Source of the DNA: JAICXG01 sp036825615
Lineage (GTDB): Bacteria; Verrucomicrobiota; Verrucomicrobiia; Chthoniobacterales; UBA10450
Assembly: GCA_036825615.1 (NCBI GenBank)
Contig: DAISXY010000008.1
Span: 128,791-192,790, forward strand
DNA length: 64,000 bases
Reading direction: 5' to 3'
The position numbers and the translations under genes were made by a program. The notes beneath the pieces were generated by a model. The model was not told where the DNA came from. It worked only from the letters and a program-made list of their open reading frames with translations, and ran no database searches. Position 1 is the stretch's first letter, and each line of letters begins with the position of its first letter. Of the stretch, positions 8,648-17,203 are shown in pieces.

Positions 8648-8773
8648 GCGATCTCATAAATGACGGCCCGAGGGCGGGCCGTCTCCAACTTGCGGTCTGG
8701 AGCCGGCGCGCCCTCGCGCCGCACCCGAAGGGTGGGGTTCGAGAAATCCCGCCGCAGGCATTTATGAGATAGC
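8648..8773. repeat. 126-bp element with 15-bp terminal inverted repeats
   Basis: GCGATCTCATAAATG (8648-8662) is matched by CATTTATGAGATAGC (8759-8773) in inverted orientation, 14 of 15 positions pairing. Inside, ACGGCCCGAGGGCGGGCCGT makes a GC-rich hairpin. No ORF is present. It looks like a miniature inverted-repeat element; the word TCTCATAAAT also occurs near 63843. Confidence 0.55.
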
Positions 8774-8826
8774 TTCTAGCTGTTCAGAAGGCGCGCATAA
8801 TCCGCAGCATGGCCATGAGGTAGCTC

Positions 8827-8867
8827 CACGGGATCCTTCGACTGCGCTTCGCTCCGCTCAGGATGAC
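8827..8867. repeat. Half-site of the GTCATCC...GGATCC dispersed repeat
   Basis: The stretch CACGGGATCCTTCGACTGCG to CTCAGGATGAC is one arm of a repeat whose complete inverted pairs occur at 19296-19506, 25349-25489 and 37630-37762. Here only one arm is seen, 5 bp from the ahcY stop. It could serve as the end of the ahcY transcript, but no terminator structure is certain. Confidence 0.65.
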
Positions 8868-8872
8868 TACTT

Positions 8873-10312
8873 TTAGTAGCGGTAATGGTCGGACTTGTAC
8901 GGCCCTTCAAGCGGCACGCCGAGATACTCAGCTTGCTTCTCGGTCAATCTTGTTAGCTTGACGCCGATCTTATCGAGGTGGAGGCGGGCGACTTCTTCAT
9001 CCAGCTTCTTCGGCAGAACATAAACACCTACCTTGTAGCTGTCCTTATTTCGCCAGAGGTCGAGCTGAGCGAGCACCTGGTTCGAGAAGGAGTTAGACAT
9101 GACAAAGCTCGGGTGACCCGTGGCGCAGCCGAGGTTCACCAAGCGGCCCTCGGCGAGGAGGAAAATCTCATGGCCATCCGGGAAGGTGTATTTGTCGACC
9201 TGCGGCTTGATGTTGGTGCGCTTGACATCGGAACGGGCATTGAGTGGGTCGACCTGAATCTCGTTATCAAAGTGACCTATGTTTGCGACGACTGCCTGGT
9301 CTTTCATCCTTTCCATGTGAGCGAGGGTAATGGCATCAACGTTACCGGTCGCGGTAATGTAGATATCAGCGCGGCCTAAAGTCTCTTCGATCGTCGTCAC
9401 TTCATAGCCTTCCATGGCTGCCTGGAGCGCATTGATCGGATCGATCTCGGTAATCACAACCCGCGCCCCCTGACCGCGGAGCGATTGGGCGCAGCCTTTG
9501 CCGACATCGCCATAACCGCACACGACCGCGATCTTACCTCCAAGCATGACATCAAGGGCGCGATTAAGGCCGTCGACTAACGAATGCCGGCAGCCGTAGA
9601 GGTTGTCGAACTTGGATTTCGTGACGGAGTCATTAACATTAATTGCGGGGACGAGCAGCTGATTGTTTTGCTGCATCTTGTAAAGGCGGTGAACGCCGGT
9701 GGTTGTTTCTTCCGAAACGCCGCGCCATTCCTTCACCAGCTCGTGCCAGCGGAAAGGATTCTCGCGCTGCACTTCCAGGAGCAGGTCTTTGATCACCTGT
9801 TCCTCCTTGTTCGCGCTCGCCGACCTCGCCCAGTCACTGCCTTCTTCCAGCTGATATCCTTTGTGAATCAGCAGAGTCACATCTCCGCCATCATCCACCA
9901 CCAGCTGTGGACCTTTGGCATCCGGGAACGAGAGCGCCTGGTTTGTGCACCACCAGTACTCCTCCAAGGTCTCGCCTTTCCAGGCAAAGACTGGGACGCC
10001 AGCCTTGGCGATCGCGGCCGCGGCGTGGTCCTGGGTGGAAAAGATGTTGCAGCTCGCCCAGCGCACGCTCGCCCCGAGATCGACCAGGGTTTCGATCAAG
10101 ACCGCCGTCTGAATGGTCATATGAAGTGACCCGGTAATCCGAACGCCCTGGAGCGGCTTGCCGGGCGCGTACTTTTCGCGGATTGCCATCAGGCCGGGCA
10201 TTTCCTTCTCCGCGATCGAGATTTCGCGCCGGCCCCAGTCGGCCAGAGTGATGTCGCGGATCTTATAGTCGTGCTCTTTGATTCTTTCGGGCTGTGTAGT
10301 GGTTGTCGACAT
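8873..10312 (-). CDS. ahcY: Adenosylhomocysteinase
   Basis: The 479-residue enzyme reversibly hydrolyses S-adenosylhomocysteine to adenosine and homocysteine with bound NAD. Visible motifs are GVRITGSLHMTIQTAVLIET (substrate region, residues 56-75), the NAD-binding VVCGYGDVGKGCAQSLRGQG near residue 264 and the C-terminal LDEEVARLHL with the final KSDHYRY. The length matches the bacterial form with the extra loop. The start codon is directly preceded by the inverted repeat that frames the four-helix-bundle gene, so ahcY lacks a recognisable SD. Gene order on this strand is metK, S23-like gene, ahcY, fitting a SAM-cycle unit. Confidence 0.98.
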   Translation of the reverse strand: MSTTTTQPERIKEHDYKIRDITLADWGRREISIAEKEMPGLMAIREKYAPGKPLQGVRITGSLHMTIQTAVLIETLVDLGASVRWASCNIFSTQDHAAAAIAKAGVPVFAWKGETLEEYWWCTNQALSFPDAKGPQLVVDDGGDVTLLIHKGYQLEEGSDWARSASANKEEQVIKDLLLEVQRENPFRWHELVKEWRGVSEETTTGVHRLYKMQQNNQLLVPAINVNDSVTKSKFDNLYGCRHSLVDGLNRALDVMLGGKIAVVCGYGDVGKGCAQSLRGQGARVVITEIDPINALQAAMEGYEVTTIEETLGRADIYITATGNVDAITLAHMERMKDQAVVANIGHFDNEIQVDPLNARSDVKRTNIKPQVDKYTFPDGHEIFLLAEGRLVNLGCATGHPSFVMSNSFSNQVLAQLDLWRNKDSYKVGVYVLPKKLDEEVARLHLDKIGVKLTRLTEKQAEYLGVPLEGPYKSDHYRY

Positions 10313-10342
10313 AGCTTTAAGTTTTAAGAGTTAAGCTTTAAG
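10313..10342. repeat. Left inverted repeat framing the S23-like gene
   Basis: AGCTTTAAGTTTTAAGAGTT followed by AAGCTTTAAG runs from just before the ahcY start codon into the last codons of the S23-like ORF. Its complement matches the repeat at 10712-10739 (both begin CTTAAAGCTTAA). The last residues of the S23 ORF (TLKLNS) are encoded by it. Confidence 0.75.
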
Positions 10343-10710
10343 GTGGAATTCCGGGGCGAGCGCTTTAGGATTGAACGTCTCAGCCCCTCGAGCATCGAGC
10401 CGATCTCCTTCGACTCGCGTCTTAATTGATTGAAGGTACTACTTGAGAGGAGCTCAAGCTTCCGCGCGATGTAGAGCTGGGTGCGCACCTCGCCGCACGA
10501 ACCTTTGGCGATGTTGAGGAAGTGCGCAAAATCCTTGATGCTTCCGCGTTCGGAACCTTCCGCAATGTTGGAGGGAATCGAAAGCGCGGCGCGGCAGATC
10601 TGCTCCTTTAGCGTGAATTCCTTGCAGGTGCGGAATTGTTCAAACAGGGCAACTACGAGCCGACATGCCCGCTGCCACACTTCAAGATCTTCGAATGATT
10701 GATAGGCCAT
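10324..10710 (-). CDS. Four-helix bundle protein (S23/IVP family)
   Basis: The 128-residue product begins MAYQSFEDLEVWQRACRLVV and contains KEQICRAALSIPSNIAEGSE, the signature of the S23 family first seen in intervening sequences of 23S rRNA genes. It is expected to form a small all-helical homopentamer; its biochemical role is not established. The gene occupies the whole space between two inverted repeats (10313-10342 and 10712-10739) lodged between the metK stop and the ahcY start. That resembles the layout of an rRNA intervening sequence, but here it lies in an mRNA context. It is probably co-transcribed with metK and ahcY. Confidence 0.9.
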   Translation of the reverse strand: MAYQSFEDLEVWQRACRLVVALFEQFRTCKEFTLKEQICRAALSIPSNIAEGSERGSIKDFAHFLNIAKGSCGEVRTQLYIARKLELLSSSTFNQLRRESKEIGSMLEGLRRSILKRSPRNSTLKLNS

Positions 10711-10711
10711 A

Positions 10712-10739
10712 CTTAAAGCTTAAAACTTAAAGCTTAAAT
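10712..10739. repeat. Right inverted repeat framing the S23-like gene
   Basis: CTTAAAGCTTAAAACTTAAA followed by GCTTAAAT directly abuts the metK stop codon (10740-10742). It pairs with the 10313-10342 copy. Internally it repeats CTTAAAGCTTAAA twice. Confidence 0.75.
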
Positions 10740-11939
10740 CTAATGAGCCGCCTTCTTCAGTTCCTCCGCCTTGTTCGTCTGTTCCCAAGTAATATCGGGA
10801 TCGTCCTTGCCAAAGTGTCCATAGTTAGTGGTCTTGGAATAGATGGGCCGGAGTAAATCCAACTGCTGGATGATATCGGCGGGTTTGAAGGAGAAAACCC
10901 GGTTGACCGCCCGCTCGATCGTTTCTTCCGGGACGGTATTGGTCTCAAAGGTGTTAATGTTCATGCTGACCGGATCGGGATAACCAATGGCATAGGCAAA
11001 CTGCACTTCGCAACGCTTCGCCAAACCCGACGCGACCACGTTTTTCGCCACCCACCGGCCCATGTAAGCGGCGCTCCGATCCACCTTGCTTGGGTCTTTG
11101 CCGGAAAAGGCTCCGCCGCCGTGTCGTCCCCAGCCTCCATAACTATCAACAATGATTTTGCGACCGGTCAGCCCGGTGTCCCCTTCCGGCCCGCCGATGA
11201 CAAAGCTGCCAGTGGGATTAATGAGATATTTGGTCTGCTCGTTCAGCATCTCGTTAGGCAAAACCTTCTTGATTACCTCCTCGATGATGAAGCTGCGAAT
11301 CTCCGAATGTTTCACCTCCTTGGCGTGCTGAGTGGAGACGACGACATTGGAAATCCCGATTGGCACGCCCCCGTCGTAGATGACAGAGACTTGCGATTTT
11401 GCATCGGGGCGCAACCAGCGGACTTTGCCGGCTTTGCGGATCCGGGTTAGCTCGCGTCCGAGGCGATGGGCGAACATGATTGGCGCCGGCATGAGTTCCG
11501 GAGTTTCATCGCAGGCAAAGCCAAACATCAGGCCCTGATCACCCGCGCCCTGTTCTCCGTGGCCTTTGCCTTCGGCCTCGTGCGCGTCGACGCCCTGGGC
11601 GATATCGGGACTCTGCCGCGTGATGATGTTCTGGATGTCGATCTTATCGGCATGAAAGACATCGTCGTCATTGACATAGCCGATCTCGCGCACGCTGTTG
11701 CGCACGATTTCGTCAATCGGCACAACCGACTCGAGTGGCTTGCCCTCAGCGAGATTTGGAATCGTGATCTCGCCGCCCACAATCACCATGTGGCTCTTGG
11801 CAAAGGTCTCGCAGGCGACGCGACTGGTGCGGTCCTGGCGGATGCAGGCGTCGAGGACGGCGTCGGAAATGGTGTCGCAGACCTTGTCGGGATGACCTTC
11901 ACCGACGGACTCGGAAGCAAAGATGAAACGACGAAGCAT
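10740..11939 (-). CDS. metK: S-adenosylmethionine synthetase
   Basis: The 399-residue enzyme makes S-adenosylmethionine from methionine and ATP in the cytoplasm. Signatures are SESVGEGHPDKVCDTISDAV at residues 9-28 (methionine and metal binding), GAGDQGLMFGFACDETPELM near residue 131 and the P-loop-like GGGAFSGKDPSKVDRSAAYM near residue 275. Full length. It is the first gene of the minus-strand unit metK, S23-like, ahcY. Its start faces the ArsR-methyltransferase gene across 130 bp. No SAM riboswitch was recognised upstream. Confidence 0.98.
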   Translation of the reverse strand: MLRRFIFASESVGEGHPDKVCDTISDAVLDACIRQDRTSRVACETFAKSHMVIVGGEITIPNLAEGKPLESVVPIDEIVRNSVREIGYVNDDDVFHADKIDIQNIITRQSPDIAQGVDAHEAEGKGHGEQGAGDQGLMFGFACDETPELMPAPIMFAHRLGRELTRIRKAGKVRWLRPDAKSQVSVIYDGGVPIGISNVVVSTQHAKEVKHSEIRSFIIEEVIKKVLPNEMLNEQTKYLINPTGSFVIGGPEGDTGLTGRKIIVDSYGGWGRHGGGAFSGKDPSKVDRSAAYMGRWVAKNVVASGLAKRCEVQFAYAIGYPDPVSMNINTFETNTVPEETIERAVNRVFSFKPADIIQQLDLLRPIYSKTTNYGHFGKDDPDITWEQTNKAEELKKAAH

Positions 11940-11952
11940 ATTAGTTCGTTGA

Positions 11953-12000
11953 AGCGTTGAAGCGGGTTTGGTCCTCGGTCCGGTTCAACCCTTCAACGCT
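11953..12000. promoter_or_regulatory. Stem-loop in the metK upstream region
   Basis: AGCGTTGAAG (11953-11962) and CTTCAACGCT (11991-12000) are perfect 10-bp inverted arms 28 bp apart, only 14 bp upstream of the metK start. In a metK transcript this could fold near the start codon; it may also be one more dispersed repeat. Function unknown. Confidence 0.4.
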
Positions 12001-12047
12001 TAAGCGCTGCAAGGGCCAAACCGACATATTGACCAATCATGATACGT

Positions 12048-12057
12048 CGATATATCG
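12048..12057. promoter_or_regulatory. Palindromic operator candidate between metK and the ArsR-type regulator
   Basis: CGATATATCG is a perfect 10-bp palindrome 13 bp upstream of the regulator start at 12070, in the shared divergent region. ArsR-family proteins bind AT-rich dyads like this. By position it could be an autoregulatory and metK operator. That the neighbouring regulator binds it is inference. Confidence 0.45.
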
Positions 12058-12069
12058 TTTTTTCACGCC

Positions 12070-13005
12070 ATGGCGTCAACGATTAATTTCCTCCGGCTCC
12101 TCGCTGATCCGACGCGGCTGCGTTTGCTCCTCCTCCTCGAGCAGGAAGAACTCTCGGTCGCCGAGTTGCAGGACGTGCTCGGGATGGGCCAGTCGAGGAT
12201 CTCGAGTCACCTCGCGCAACTGAAGCGCGCCGGCGTGGTCGAGGACCGGCGCGCGGGCAAGAATGTTTATTACGGCCTGGCCAACGAGGGCAAACTGGGG
12301 CCGCGCCGCTCGAAGGTGAGCGACCTCACCCGCGCCCTTGCGCGCGAAATGCCGGAGACGCAGCGCGACCGGACGGCGCTCAAGCTCGTCTTGCGAAAAC
12401 GCCAGGACAAAGCGCGCGAGTATTTCGATCAGCTTGCCGGCCGTTTTGGCCGCAGCTACGTGCCGGGCCGATCGTGGCAGGCGCTGGCGCACACCATGAT
12501 CGCGATGTTGCCGCCGCTCGTCGTCGCCGATCTTGGGGCAGGGGAGGGAACGCTCTCGCAATTGCTCGCGAAAAAAGCGAGGAAAGTGATCGCGATCGAT
12601 AACGCGCCGAAGATGGTCGAGTTCGGCTCGGCCCTGGCGAAAAAGCATGGCTTCAAAAACCTCGAGTATCGCCTCGGTGACATTGAGAACCCCCCGATCG
12701 AGAAGAACTCAATCGACCTCGCGATTTTCAGTCAGGCACTGCATCACGCCATCCACCCGGAGCGCGCAATCGCCGCGGCGCATCGGATTTTAAAGAAGGG
12801 TGGACGGATCGTCGTGCTCGACCTGCTCAGCCATCGCTTTGAAAAAGCGAGAGAACTGTATGCCGATCATTGGCTTGGGTTCAGTGAAATCGAGCTGCAC
12901 CAATGGCTCGAGGCGGCGGGCTTCAGCGAGATCGAAGTGACCGTCGTCTCGCGGGAAAAAGAGAGCCCGCACTTTCAAACCGTCTTCGCTTCTGGTATCA
13001 AGTGA
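12070..13005 (+). CDS. ArsR-type regulator fused to a SAM-dependent methyltransferase domain
   Basis: The 311-residue protein starts with a winged-helix ArsR domain (residues about 1-85: NFLRLLADPTRLRLLLLLEQ, then LSVAELQDVLGMGQSRISSH). Its C-terminal half is a class I methyltransferase with motif I VVADLGAGEGTLSQLL (about residue 154), acidic VIAIDNAPKMVEFG and late motif IVVLDLL. Such two-domain proteins commonly lie beside SAM-cycle genes. The Proteobacterial ArsR-family regulator SahR senses S-adenosylhomocysteine and controls metK/ahcY-type genes. The divergent position next to metK suggests an analogous role here, with the methyltransferase fold as SAM/SAH sensor. Catalytic activity is not shown. 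Confidence 0.88.
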   Translation: MASTINFLRLLADPTRLRLLLLLEQEELSVAELQDVLGMGQSRISSHLAQLKRAGVVEDRRAGKNVYYGLANEGKLGPRRSKVSDLTRALAREMPETQRDRTALKLVLRKRQDKAREYFDQLAGRFGRSYVPGRSWQALAHTMIAMLPPLVVADLGAGEGTLSQLLAKKARKVIAIDNAPKMVEFGSALAKKHGFKNLEYRLGDIENPPIEKNSIDLAIFSQALHHAIHPERAIAAAHRILKKGGRIVVLDLLSHRFEKARELYADHWLGFSEIELHQWLEAAGFSEIEVTVVSREKESPHFQTVFASGIK

Positions 13006-13030
13006 GCCGCGAAAAAAGCTGCGGTTCCTT

Positions 13031-15073
13031 TTGGCAAAGTCTTTCCACTCCTCACGGCTCTACGGTTTTTTGTGCGAGTTGCGGCGGCGCAAGGTCTATC
13101 GCCTGGCGGCGGCGTATGCGGTCGCGGGCTGGCTCATTATCCAGGTCGCGGTCACGATTTTTCCCGTCCTGAGTTTTCCCGCCTGGACGATGCGGGTGGT
13201 CGTGCTCGCGATTCTCGCCGGGTTTCCGCTCGCGCTTATTCTCGGGTGGGCGTTCGATCTTGGCCCGGGAGGAATTCACGTTGTGCCGGAGCCGGTGCCG
13301 ACCGCGGACTGCCCGCCCGCCTACTCGAGCCGACGCAAGAACCTCCTCGTGCTCGGGCTCGCGGGCCTGACGATCTCGATCGCGATCGGCGTGATCGTTT
13401 TTTGGCAAATCAATCGCGCCGCGCTCGACAAGTCGATCGCCGTTCTCCCCTTCAGCAACTTCAGCGCCGATCCGGAGAACGCCTATTTCGCGGATGGCAT
13501 CCAGGACGATGTGCTGACCAATTTGGCGAAGGTCAGTGATCTCAAGGTGATCTCGCGCACCTCCGTGCTGCCGTATCGCGGGCAGACACACAACCTGCGC
13601 GAGATTGGGAAAGCGCTCAAGGTTGCGACCATTCTCGAAGGCAGTGTCCGGCGGGAAGGCAATCGCGTGCGCGTGAATGTGCAGTTGATCGACACCGCGC
13701 ACGATAAGCATCTCTGGGCGCAGATTTACGATCGCGAGCTGACCGATGTTTTCGCGATCCAGACCGATCTCGCGCAGGAAATCGCCTCTGCCCTGCGCGC
13801 CAAGCTTTCGCCTGGCGAGCAGGCCCGGATCGAACGCAAGCCGACGCAAAATCCCGAGGCCTACCTGCTTTATCTCCAGGCGCACGAAATCTTCGGCCGC
13901 CCCGATCGACGCCATGACGATGTCGCGCGGGCGGAGGGGCTCTACGAGAAGGCAATCGCGCTTGACCCGCAGTTTGCCCTCGCGCATGCCAGTCTTTCGC
14001 AACTGGAAAGCTGGACCTATTACGCGATTGAGCCGGTCGCGGCCCGGATGGAGAAAGCGCGGGCGGCGGCGAGGGAAGCGCTCCGCCTCCAGCCCGATCT
14101 GGCCGAAGCCCATCTCGCCCAGGGGTTGATCTTCTATTATCTCGACCGCGACTACGATCGCGCCCTCGGCGAATTGAAGATCGCGCGGGAACATTTGCCT
14201 AACGACGCGGTCGTCTTCCGCCTCATCGCCGCAATCAAACGTCGCGCCGGGGAATGGAACGAATCGACCGCGAGCTACGAGAAAGCCATCTCGCTCGATC
14301 CGAAAGATTCGATCCTGCTCGAAAACATGGGCTGGAATTATCTCGTGACCCGCGATTACGCGCGGGCGAGAAAGGTGTTTGATCGCGCGGTCGAGGTGGC
14401 GCCGGACACCTTCACGATTCGCGAACTGCGAGCGCGGGTCGAGTTTTACGACCGCAACGATCTGCGCCCGACCGAGCAGTTGCTCGCGAACTGGCCGGAC
14501 AAGGAAGACCCGAACGGCACCATCCTTCTCACGCGCTATAACTTTCACCTCTTCCAGCGCAATTACCCCGAGCTGATCAGCGTCTTGGAGCGCAGCCCGG
14601 TGATAAAATCGCGCGGCGAAACGAGTGCGCCGATTTCCAAATCGTATCTGCTCGGAACGGTTTACGCGCTGACGAACGATCGCGAAAAGGCGCGGGCGAG
14701 CTTTGAGGATGCGCGTCTTCAGGCCGAGAGGGCGGTGCGCGAAAGCCCTAACGATGGTCCGCGCCGCGCCCTCCTCGGTTTGACTTACGCCGGCCTCGGG
14801 CGGTGTGCTGAAGCGGTCCGCGAAGGCGACCGTGCGCTCGAGTTGCTGCCGGAAACCGAGGACGCCTTTGATGGGCCGATCCTCGCCGTGACGCGTGCGC
14901 GCATTGCCGTCGCGTGTGGCGATCACGGAAAGGCGCTCGCGCTCCTCGAACACTCACTTCAGATTCCAGCTGGCCTCACCATCAGTGAGTTGCTGCGCGA
15001 TCCGAGCTGGGATCCGCTGCGGGAGAACCCGCGTTTTAAGCAGTTGCTTGCGAAGAAAAAAGATCGTGGCTGA
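13031..15073 (+). CDS. Membrane-anchored TolB-like/TPR protein, copy 1
   Basis: The 680-residue product has three or four N-terminal hydrophobic segments (within residues 25-75 and about 105-125), opening with ELRRRKVYRLAAAYAVAGWL. It continues with the TolB/FlgO-like domain KSIAVLPFSNFSADPENAYF (about residue 135) and FADGIQDDVLTNLAKVSDLK. TPR helices fill the remainder. This layout usually follows adenylate cyclase or CadC-like effector modules, but no effector is present. TTG at 13031 is used because no ATG precedes the conserved start; a later start is possible. A paralogue follows after 56 nt and a third copy of the TolB-TPR part is in the kinase at 56199-59036. The role is unknown, perhaps signalling or scaffolding at the membrane. 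Confidence 0.82.
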   Translation: MAKSFHSSRLYGFLCELRRRKVYRLAAAYAVAGWLIIQVAVTIFPVLSFPAWTMRVVVLAILAGFPLALILGWAFDLGPGGIHVVPEPVPTADCPPAYSSRRKNLLVLGLAGLTISIAIGVIVFWQINRAALDKSIAVLPFSNFSADPENAYFADGIQDDVLTNLAKVSDLKVISRTSVLPYRGQTHNLREIGKALKVATILEGSVRREGNRVRVNVQLIDTAHDKHLWAQIYDRELTDVFAIQTDLAQEIASALRAKLSPGEQARIERKPTQNPEAYLLYLQAHEIFGRPDRRHDDVARAEGLYEKAIALDPQFALAHASLSQLESWTYYAIEPVAARMEKARAAAREALRLQPDLAEAHLAQGLIFYYLDRDYDRALGELKIAREHLPNDAVVFRLIAAIKRRAGEWNESTASYEKAISLDPKDSILLENMGWNYLVTRDYARARKVFDRAVEVAPDTFTIRELRARVEFYDRNDLRPTEQLLANWPDKEDPNGTILLTRYNFHLFQRNYPELISVLERSPVIKSRGETSAPISKSYLLGTVYALTNDREKARASFEDARLQAERAVRESPNDGPRRALLGLTYAGLGRCAEAVREGDRALELLPETEDAFDGPILAVTRARIAVACGDHGKALALLEHSLQIPAGLTISELLRDPSWDPLRENPRFKQLLAKKKDRG

Positions 15074-15129
15074 ACATTATCGGCCGGAGTTGCATCCAAC
15101 CCGGGAGACACCGAACAATTCCGCGGGCC

Positions 15130-17172
15130 ATGACTTCCTTTTTCGATGAGCTGAAACGGCGCAAGGTTTACCGCGTTGCGGTCGCCTATGTCGTCGCGGC
15201 CGCCGGCATCATTCAACTCGCCTCGGCGGTGTTCCCGGCCTGGGAGCTGCCGGATTGGTCGCTCCGCCTCACGATCGTTTTGCTCCTCATCGGTTTCCCG
15301 CTCGCGCTCGTGTTTGCCTGGGCATTCGATGTCACGCCGCAGGGCATCCAGACCACACCCGCGCGGGCTCCGACTCCGGTGAACGGGTCAGGTCATCGCA
15401 AACGCAACATCGCCCTGCTCGTCGGTTCCGGTGTGCTCGTCTCGGCGGTGGCCGGCTTTTTTCTTCTCCCGCGTGCCGAAGCCACGATGGGAAAATCGAT
15501 CGCGGTTTTGCCCTTCGAGAATTTTTCCGACAAACCCGAGAACGCCTATTTCGCCGACGGCATCCAGGACGATATCCTGACGAATCTTTCCAAGATCGGC
15601 GACTTGAAGGTGATCTCGCGCACCTCGGTCATGGCTTACCGGGGCAAACCGAAAAGCGTCCGCGAGATCGGAAAAGAGCTCGGTGTGTCCGCGATTCTCG
15701 AGGGCAGCGTTCGCCGCGAAGGCGACCGGGTGCGGGTGAACGTGCAGCTCATCAACACCGCCAACGACCAGCATATCTGGGCGGAGGATTACGACCGCAA
15801 CCTGACCGACGTTTTCGAGATCCAGAGCGATCTCGCGAAAAAGATCGCGCATGAATTACAAGCCCAGCTTTCTCCGGTCGAGAAGCAGCAAATCACCTCC
15901 AAACCGACCGAGAACCCCGATGCTTACCTCGCCTTTGTCAAAGCGCGCGACCTCCACCACGCGGTCGAGGACCCGGGGAAGTTGAAACGGGCGCGGGAAC
16001 TTTACGAGCAGGCGATCCAGCTCGACCCGAAATATGTCCTTGCGATCGCGAATCTATCGATTCTGCACAGCTGGCTTTATCACACCTTTGAGCCGAGCGA
16101 GATCGAGCGCGATCTCGCGAAACAATACGCCGACCGCGCCCTCGCGCTCGCTCCCAACTCGCCCGAGGCGCATCTCGCCCGCGGATTTTCCCTTTATTAC
16201 GGCGCGCGCGATTTCGATGCCGCCCTGAAGGAATTCGAGATCGCGAAAGAGGGCTTGCCTAACGACTCAGAAGCTTATCTGGTGATGGGCGCGATTCAGC
16301 GCCGCCAGGACAAATGGGCCGAGTCGACCGCCAACCTGGAGAAAGCGGTTGCGCTCAATCCCCACGACAGCTGGCCGCTGCAAAATCTTTTTTTCAATTA
16401 CCAGATGGAGCGCAAGTTCGACGCGGCCGAGCGCACGATCGATCGCGCCCTCGCGATCGATCCGAAGTCATTTTCGCTCTGGGGGCTGAAATGCTGGCTG
16501 GCGATCGCCGCGCGCGGCGATACGAGCGTGGCCGACGAGGCGTTCGCGAAATTCCAGCAGGCGGTAAACAAACCGGACCAGGAGTGGATCAAGAACCTTC
16601 CCCCGGCGCTCGTGAGTGAGGCCTTGTTTGGCGAGGCAAACGTTCGCATCCTCCAGCGTCGCTATTCCGATGCGCTCGAGGCAATCAAACGCCTGCCCGC
16701 GGAAGGCATTCCCGGCAAACCGCATATCGCAATCGCGGCGCATTTGGCGGAGGGAATGGCCTATCAGGGACTCGGCCAAAACGAGCAGGCGCACGCGGCT
16801 TTTCTCAAGGCAAAAGAACTGGCGGAGTCGGCAGTGCGCGAACAACCCCGGGATGAATCCCGCCATGCTGTTCTCGCCCAGGTGCTGGCCCGGCTGGGAG
16901 AGAAGGATGCGGCCATCGCCGAAGCCCGCAAAGCGGTCGAGTTACTGCCAATTAGCAATGATGCTTTTGAAGGGCCGCAGGTGAAAGCGAAGCTGGCCGA
17001 GGTTTATGCCGTGAGCGGCGAAAATGAAAAGGCGATTGCCGTTCTCGACGAATTGCTCTCGCGGCCGAGCGATCTCACGGTGCACCTGCTCAAGCTTGAT
17101 CCGACCTATGACGGGCTGAGAAAGGATCCCGCCTTCCAGAATCTGCTCAAGAAGTACGAGTCGCGTGCCTGA
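15130..17172 (+). CDS. Membrane-anchored TolB-like/TPR protein, copy 2
   Basis: This is a tandem paralogue of the preceding gene with identical length (680 residues) and architecture. It begins MTSFFDELKRRKVYRVAVAY with ATG, then has membrane helices, TolB-like domain KSIAVLPFENFSDKPENAYF (about residue 121) and FADGIQDDILTNLSKIGDLK, and ten or more TPR units. The strongest conservation with copy 1 is in the TolB-like segment and the N-terminal RRKVYR helix. The two are probably co-transcribed. No catalytic residues are visible. Confidence 0.86.
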   Translation: MTSFFDELKRRKVYRVAVAYVVAAAGIIQLASAVFPAWELPDWSLRLTIVLLLIGFPLALVFAWAFDVTPQGIQTTPARAPTPVNGSGHRKRNIALLVGSGVLVSAVAGFFLLPRAEATMGKSIAVLPFENFSDKPENAYFADGIQDDILTNLSKIGDLKVISRTSVMAYRGKPKSVREIGKELGVSAILEGSVRREGDRVRVNVQLINTANDQHIWAEDYDRNLTDVFEIQSDLAKKIAHELQAQLSPVEKQQITSKPTENPDAYLAFVKARDLHHAVEDPGKLKRARELYEQAIQLDPKYVLAIANLSILHSWLYHTFEPSEIERDLAKQYADRALALAPNSPEAHLARGFSLYYGARDFDAALKEFEIAKEGLPNDSEAYLVMGAIQRRQDKWAESTANLEKAVALNPHDSWPLQNLFFNYQMERKFDAAERTIDRALAIDPKSFSLWGLKCWLAIAARGDTSVADEAFAKFQQAVNKPDQEWIKNLPPALVSEALFGEANVRILQRRYSDALEAIKRLPAEGIPGKPHIAIAAHLAEGMAYQGLGQNEQAHAAFLKAKELAESAVREQPRDESRHAVLAQVLARLGEKDAAIAEARKAVELLPISNDAFEGPQVKAKLAEVYAVSGENEKAIAVLDELLSRPSDLTVHLLKLDPTYDGLRKDPAFQNLLKKYESRA

Positions 17173-17203
17173 GCGCGCCGGGCCCCCGGATGTGCGCATC
17201 TGT

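Noticed and set aside
11940..12069. A SAM riboswitch ahead of metK
   Set aside because: I looked for the paired helices and conserved core of SAM-I or SAM-II types and found only one simple 10-bp stem; control by the divergent ArsR-type protein is more likely.
13052..14953. 633-codon open frame antisense to the first TolB/TPR gene
   Set aside because: It is the mirror of a GC-rich gene with strong codon bias; its translation is Arg/Asp/Glu-rich without any motif, while the plus-strand frame has clear domains.
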